DNA of 64,000 nucleotides from Glacieibacterium arshaanense (lineage in GTDB: Bacteria; Pseudomonadota; Alphaproteobacteria; Sphingomonadales; Sphingomonadaceae), in NCBI RefSeq assembly GCF_004681125.1, contig NZ_SIHO01000003.1, forward strand, positions 62,001-126,000, in the 5' to 3' direction. The translations under genes were made by a program, and so were the position numbers. Positions 63,807 through 64,000 of this stretch are shown here, piece after piece (within the stretch, counting starts at the first letter, position 1; the number at the start of each line of letters is the position of its first letter). A model generated the notes under the pieces. That model saw only the letters and a program-made list of their open reading frames with translations. It was not told where the DNA came from and ran no database searches.

Positions 63807-63953
63807 ATGACCACCCGTTTCCAGCAATTGACCCGCAGCCTCGTTGGCGTCGTCGGCGCCGTGCTGCTCGCCACCACCTGCCTCGTCGCCGCCACCGGCC
63901 CGGCGCAGGTTGCGACAAATCAGACTTCAGTTTCGGTGTACCTGGCCGCCTGA
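63807..63953 (+). CDS. 48-residue exported peptide under sigma-54/PspF control
   Basis: A short protein: MTTRFQQLTRSL, a hydrophobic segment (about residues 12-31, VGVVGAVLLATTCLVAATG), then a small polar tail ending VYLAA. The first part looks like a signal peptide or single membrane anchor. AAGGAGA lies eight bases before the ATG and the frame ends at TGA 63951. The sigma-54 promoter would start transcription about 45 bases upstream. A psp gene (pspA) would be expected beyond the window edge. I recognise no family with certainty. Confidence 0.75.
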   Translation: MTTRFQQLTRSLVGVVGAVLLATTCLVAATGPAQVATNQTSVSVYLAA

Positions 63954-64000
63954 TCCGCCAAGGGTACAACGACCAGGCCGGGGCGGCTCCCTCACCCCCC

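Overview
The window is GC-rich, gene-dense DNA of a Gram-negative alphaproteobacterium, most likely a member of the Sphingomonadales. The evidence is the SufR-SufBCDS-SufT-SufA iron-sulfur operon, a class I lysyl-tRNA synthetase, a full ccmABCDEFGHI cytochrome c maturation operon, large TonB-dependent receptors, PspF, and many 1-4 base start/stop overlaps (ATGA, GTGA, TTGA, TGATG). There is no transposase, integrase, phage gene or CRISPR array; only one tRNA and no rRNA gene is present. The genus is not determined.

Layout. 1-1.1 kb: 3' end of a DUF885 gene. 1.4-7.7 kb: suf operon with a promoter and an IscR-like palindrome in front of sufR, and two small predicted lipoproteins inserted in or appended to it. 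7.7-11.1 kb (minus): a SixA-like phosphatase and a DinG-like iron-sulfur helicase. 11.2-17.9 kb (plus): D-amino-acid deacylase, DUF3604 lipoprotein, DUF502 membrane protein, class I LysRS and a secreted repeat-type protein. 18-23.5 kb: DUF1330, TonB receptor, SWIB-domain protein, MFS transporter, DUF3597.

23.6-41.2 kb is a surface-glycan locus. A minus-strand run of about twelve genes, mostly overlapping, encodes glycosyltransferases (GT2, GT4, GT39-like), a flavoprotein, a UPF0104-type membrane protein, a deacetylase, two methyltransferases (one strikingly CmoA-like), a pyruvyl transferase, a 2-oxoglutarate dioxygenase fused to a Rieske domain, a Wzx-type flippase and a PepSY membrane protein. 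A plus-strand polytopic protein and a second minus-strand pair (GT2 plus a UDP-galactopyranose-mutase-like flavoprotein) flank it. I read this as an undescribed pathway that builds, decorates and exports a lipid-linked glycan. This locus is my main candidate for a new system.

41.6-49.9 kb: pantothenate kinase, tRNA-Gly(GCC), a thioredoxin-TPR/LonN/Trm112 operon, a UbiH-type hydroxylase, a likely small RNA, and ftsK coupled to a DUF4281 gene and a GFA-family gene. 50-54.8 kb: TSUP transporter, SDR dehydrogenase, second TonB receptor. 55-61.1 kb: ccm operon. 61.2-64 kb: YciB, SodB, PspF and, opposite PspF, a textbook sigma-54 promoter reading into a 48-residue exported peptide gene.

A family of palindromic repeats recurs seven times between genes. 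Four copies are inverted pairs with arms of about 33-37 bp and a spacer of 60-61 bp, and three are single arms. This is the architecture of REP/REPIN elements. One copy supplies the Shine-Dalgarno sequence of the MFS gene.
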